This document shows, in pieces, positions 62,664-64,000 of a DNA stretch of 64,000 nucleotides. Under the pieces are notes generated by a model. That model did not search any database and was not told where the DNA came from. It was given only the letters and a program-made list of their open reading frames with translations. Location: positions 62,001 through 126,000 of the forward strand of contig BROG01000130.1 in assembly GCA_030159075.1 (NCBI GenBank). Direction: 5' to 3'. This DNA is from Atrina japonica (Eukaryota > Mollusca > Bivalvia > Pterioida > Pinnidae). How positions within the stretch are numbered: the stretch's first letter is position 1; the number at the start of each line of letters is the position of its first letter. The position numbers were made by a program, and so were the translations under genes.

Positions 62664-62950
62664 TTTTGTTATTTCCGAAGTTGGCCGCGCGGACAGTGGC
62701 TAAGAAGCGTTGTTTATTGTCTTCTCACTCATCTGAAGCTCAACAGGATACATCTGACCGAGGTCATTCTGAAAATCGTATTTTTTATAGACATGAAGTA
62801 TCTAATGAGAGAAGATACTGTATTAATTCTGCATCATATGAATACAAAAAGATGTCAGTCAAGAGTGGTGTACAATTTGTACCCATTTTGAAGGCCAACA
62901 ATTTGCTGGAAAATCTTTCCCACAAAAACTACGAAGATGTTGTCTACTAG
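62664..62950 (+). CDS. Possible terminal exon of an unidentified gene
   Basis: An open frame of mixed, non-repetitive composition ends at TAG (62948-62950). Residues include LPKLAARTVAKKR, then a Ser/His/Gln-rich stretch (LLSSHSSEAQQDTSDRG), HEVSNERRYCINSASYEYKK, and VKSGVQFVPILKANNLLENL before NYEDVVY. There is no ATG near the start and a TAA lies three codons upstream, so it could only be an exon entered at the AG of AAACGTCAG (62663). That acceptor has a weak pyrimidine tract. An AATAAA is present near 63155. I do not recognise the protein; it may also be a decayed retroelement or chance frame. Confidence 0.3.
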
Positions 62951-63679
62951 AACCTCCAGCATCTTGATGATAGATTATTCAGTGTATACATGTTCTTGTT
63001 ATTGGAATCAGAGTGTTCCATCACAAAATGTGGTTGCTACAATCAGTTAGTAAGCGGCTCTCTTTTGGTTACCTTAGTAAAGGAGTGTAACTTACACGTG
63101 GACATTGGATATAAGACTCTGGGTCTTCTGTACTCGTGAACAGGTCTTGTAGGTAATAAACCATTACGTATATGACCAAAAGTGTACTCACATTTGATTG
63201 TCAATAAGATGAACTTGTGTTTAGTTCTCTAAATGCTTGTTGTGTTTTTTAAGATTTACGGAAGACTTGTGTTCTGGATGATATACAACTAGTTGTTTTA
63301 TTGAAATTAGTCCATATTCTAGGCAATATTATGTGACTTTTCACACAAACTAGTGATGTATTGTATATGATAAGACTTGTAGTGATAATTATACAAAAAT
63401 CTACAACAATGATCTTCCTGAAAGAAGTAGAATTAATATCACAACATACATCCTACCTGTCCAACATGTCATCACCAGCTTTTAATCTTGATCTCAATGT
63501 ATCTTTACAAATAATTGTGTATTCTAACGCCTGATTATGATAAAAAGATTGCAGTAGACAATTTGTTCATAGCTGCCTGATTTTCTTTGGCCAGAACAAA
63601 ATAATTCGAAAAATGTTTTCCGCCAAAACATAAAGGACTATAAACATACAACAATAAGTTTGTGTATTTAGGTTTTTTT
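62951..63679. other. 3' flank, nothing recognised
   Basis: AT-rich with no gene signal other than the possible AATAAA mentioned for the preceding frame. Confidence 0.4.
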
Positions 63680-63862
63680 TTATATCATTTCATGTGTTAC
63701 ATCATTTATTGTTTTATATCATGTCATTTGTATTTCATTTTATATTTTACATCATTTCATGTTTTATATCATTTCATGTTTTATATCATTTCATGTTTTA
63801 TATCATTTCATATTTTACATCAGTTTACGTCATTTCATATCTAATATCATTTCCTATTTAAT
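63680..63862. repeat. ~16-18-bp tandem array
   Basis: About ten units of TTTATATCATTTCATGT with small length changes. Confidence 0.92.
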
Positions 63863-63884
63863 ATTATTTAAGGATTGTTTTTCA

Positions 63885-64000
63885 TTTTTATGAAAAGCAT
63901 TGAGTATAAATGCAATAGATCATGGAAAAAATTCTGTGCACTAACATTGATTTTTTTTCATGATCTATTGCATTTATACTCAATGCTTTTCACAAAATAA
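63885..64000. repeat. Hairpin repeat at the right window edge
   Basis: GAAAAGCATTGAGTATAAAT plus GCAATAGATCATG (63892-63924) is the exact reverse complement of 63959-63991. Weaker pairing continues on both sides (A run against T run inside, TTTTTAT against CACAAAA outside). The spacer is about 34 bp. It has the form of a small foldback element and may continue past the window. Confidence 0.9.

Overview
This is a eukaryotic, AT-rich, repeat-laden window. Introns with GT/AG boundaries, tRNA-derived SINEs, fragments of a reverse transcriptase, long microsatellites and kilobase-scale minisatellites all argue against a prokaryote or plasmid. The SINE families, the reverse-transcriptase family and the intron-resident satellite repeats look like those I know from bivalve molluscs. 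That placement rests on recalled repeat families, not on a search, and I cannot name a species.

Only one gene can be supported well. Three plus-strand exons (16063-16262, 17561-17724, 45851-45928) join in phase and give the C-terminal 146 residues of a protein that I match to the C19orf44 / DUF4614 family, ending in a stop codon. The last exon is only 78 bp and lies beyond an intron of about 28.1 kb. Upstream exons were not found; they lie either before this window or unrecognised in 1-14.7 kb. The protein is an uncharacterised conserved eukaryotic protein, so no pathway can be assigned.

Layout: 1-14.7 kb is presumed upstream or intronic sequence with a 66-bp tandem array split by a candidate TIR-bounded DNA element, a 91-bp array, SINE relics and a hairpin repeat. 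14.75-16.04 kb is a ~29-bp array of acceptor-like units that runs up to the first recognised exon. 17.0-17.5 kb is a 29-bp array between the first two exons. The giant last intron (17.7-45.85 kb) holds arrays with periods of about 34, 38, 140, 44, 37, 31, 167, 46, 35 and 72 bp, plus long TA, TG and GA tracts; I estimate that roughly two fifths of it is tandem repeat. 45.9-46.3 kb is the 3' UTR. 46.3-64 kb is gene-poor 3' flank dominated by mobile-element relics: SINE copies, two opposed reverse-transcriptase fragments, several solo copies of the same element's tail, a ~2.1-kb inverted repeat, one possible coding exon of unknown identity (62.67 kb) and a hairpin at the right edge.

I do not see a new multi-gene system, a CRISPR array, an rRNA or a functional tRNA. 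The most interesting observations are structural: an exon end with its splice donor that was duplicated and then lost the donor, intronic minisatellites whose units mimic splice sites, a possible misassembled or unpolished block inside the 4.3-kb array, and mobile elements inserted inside older tandem arrays.
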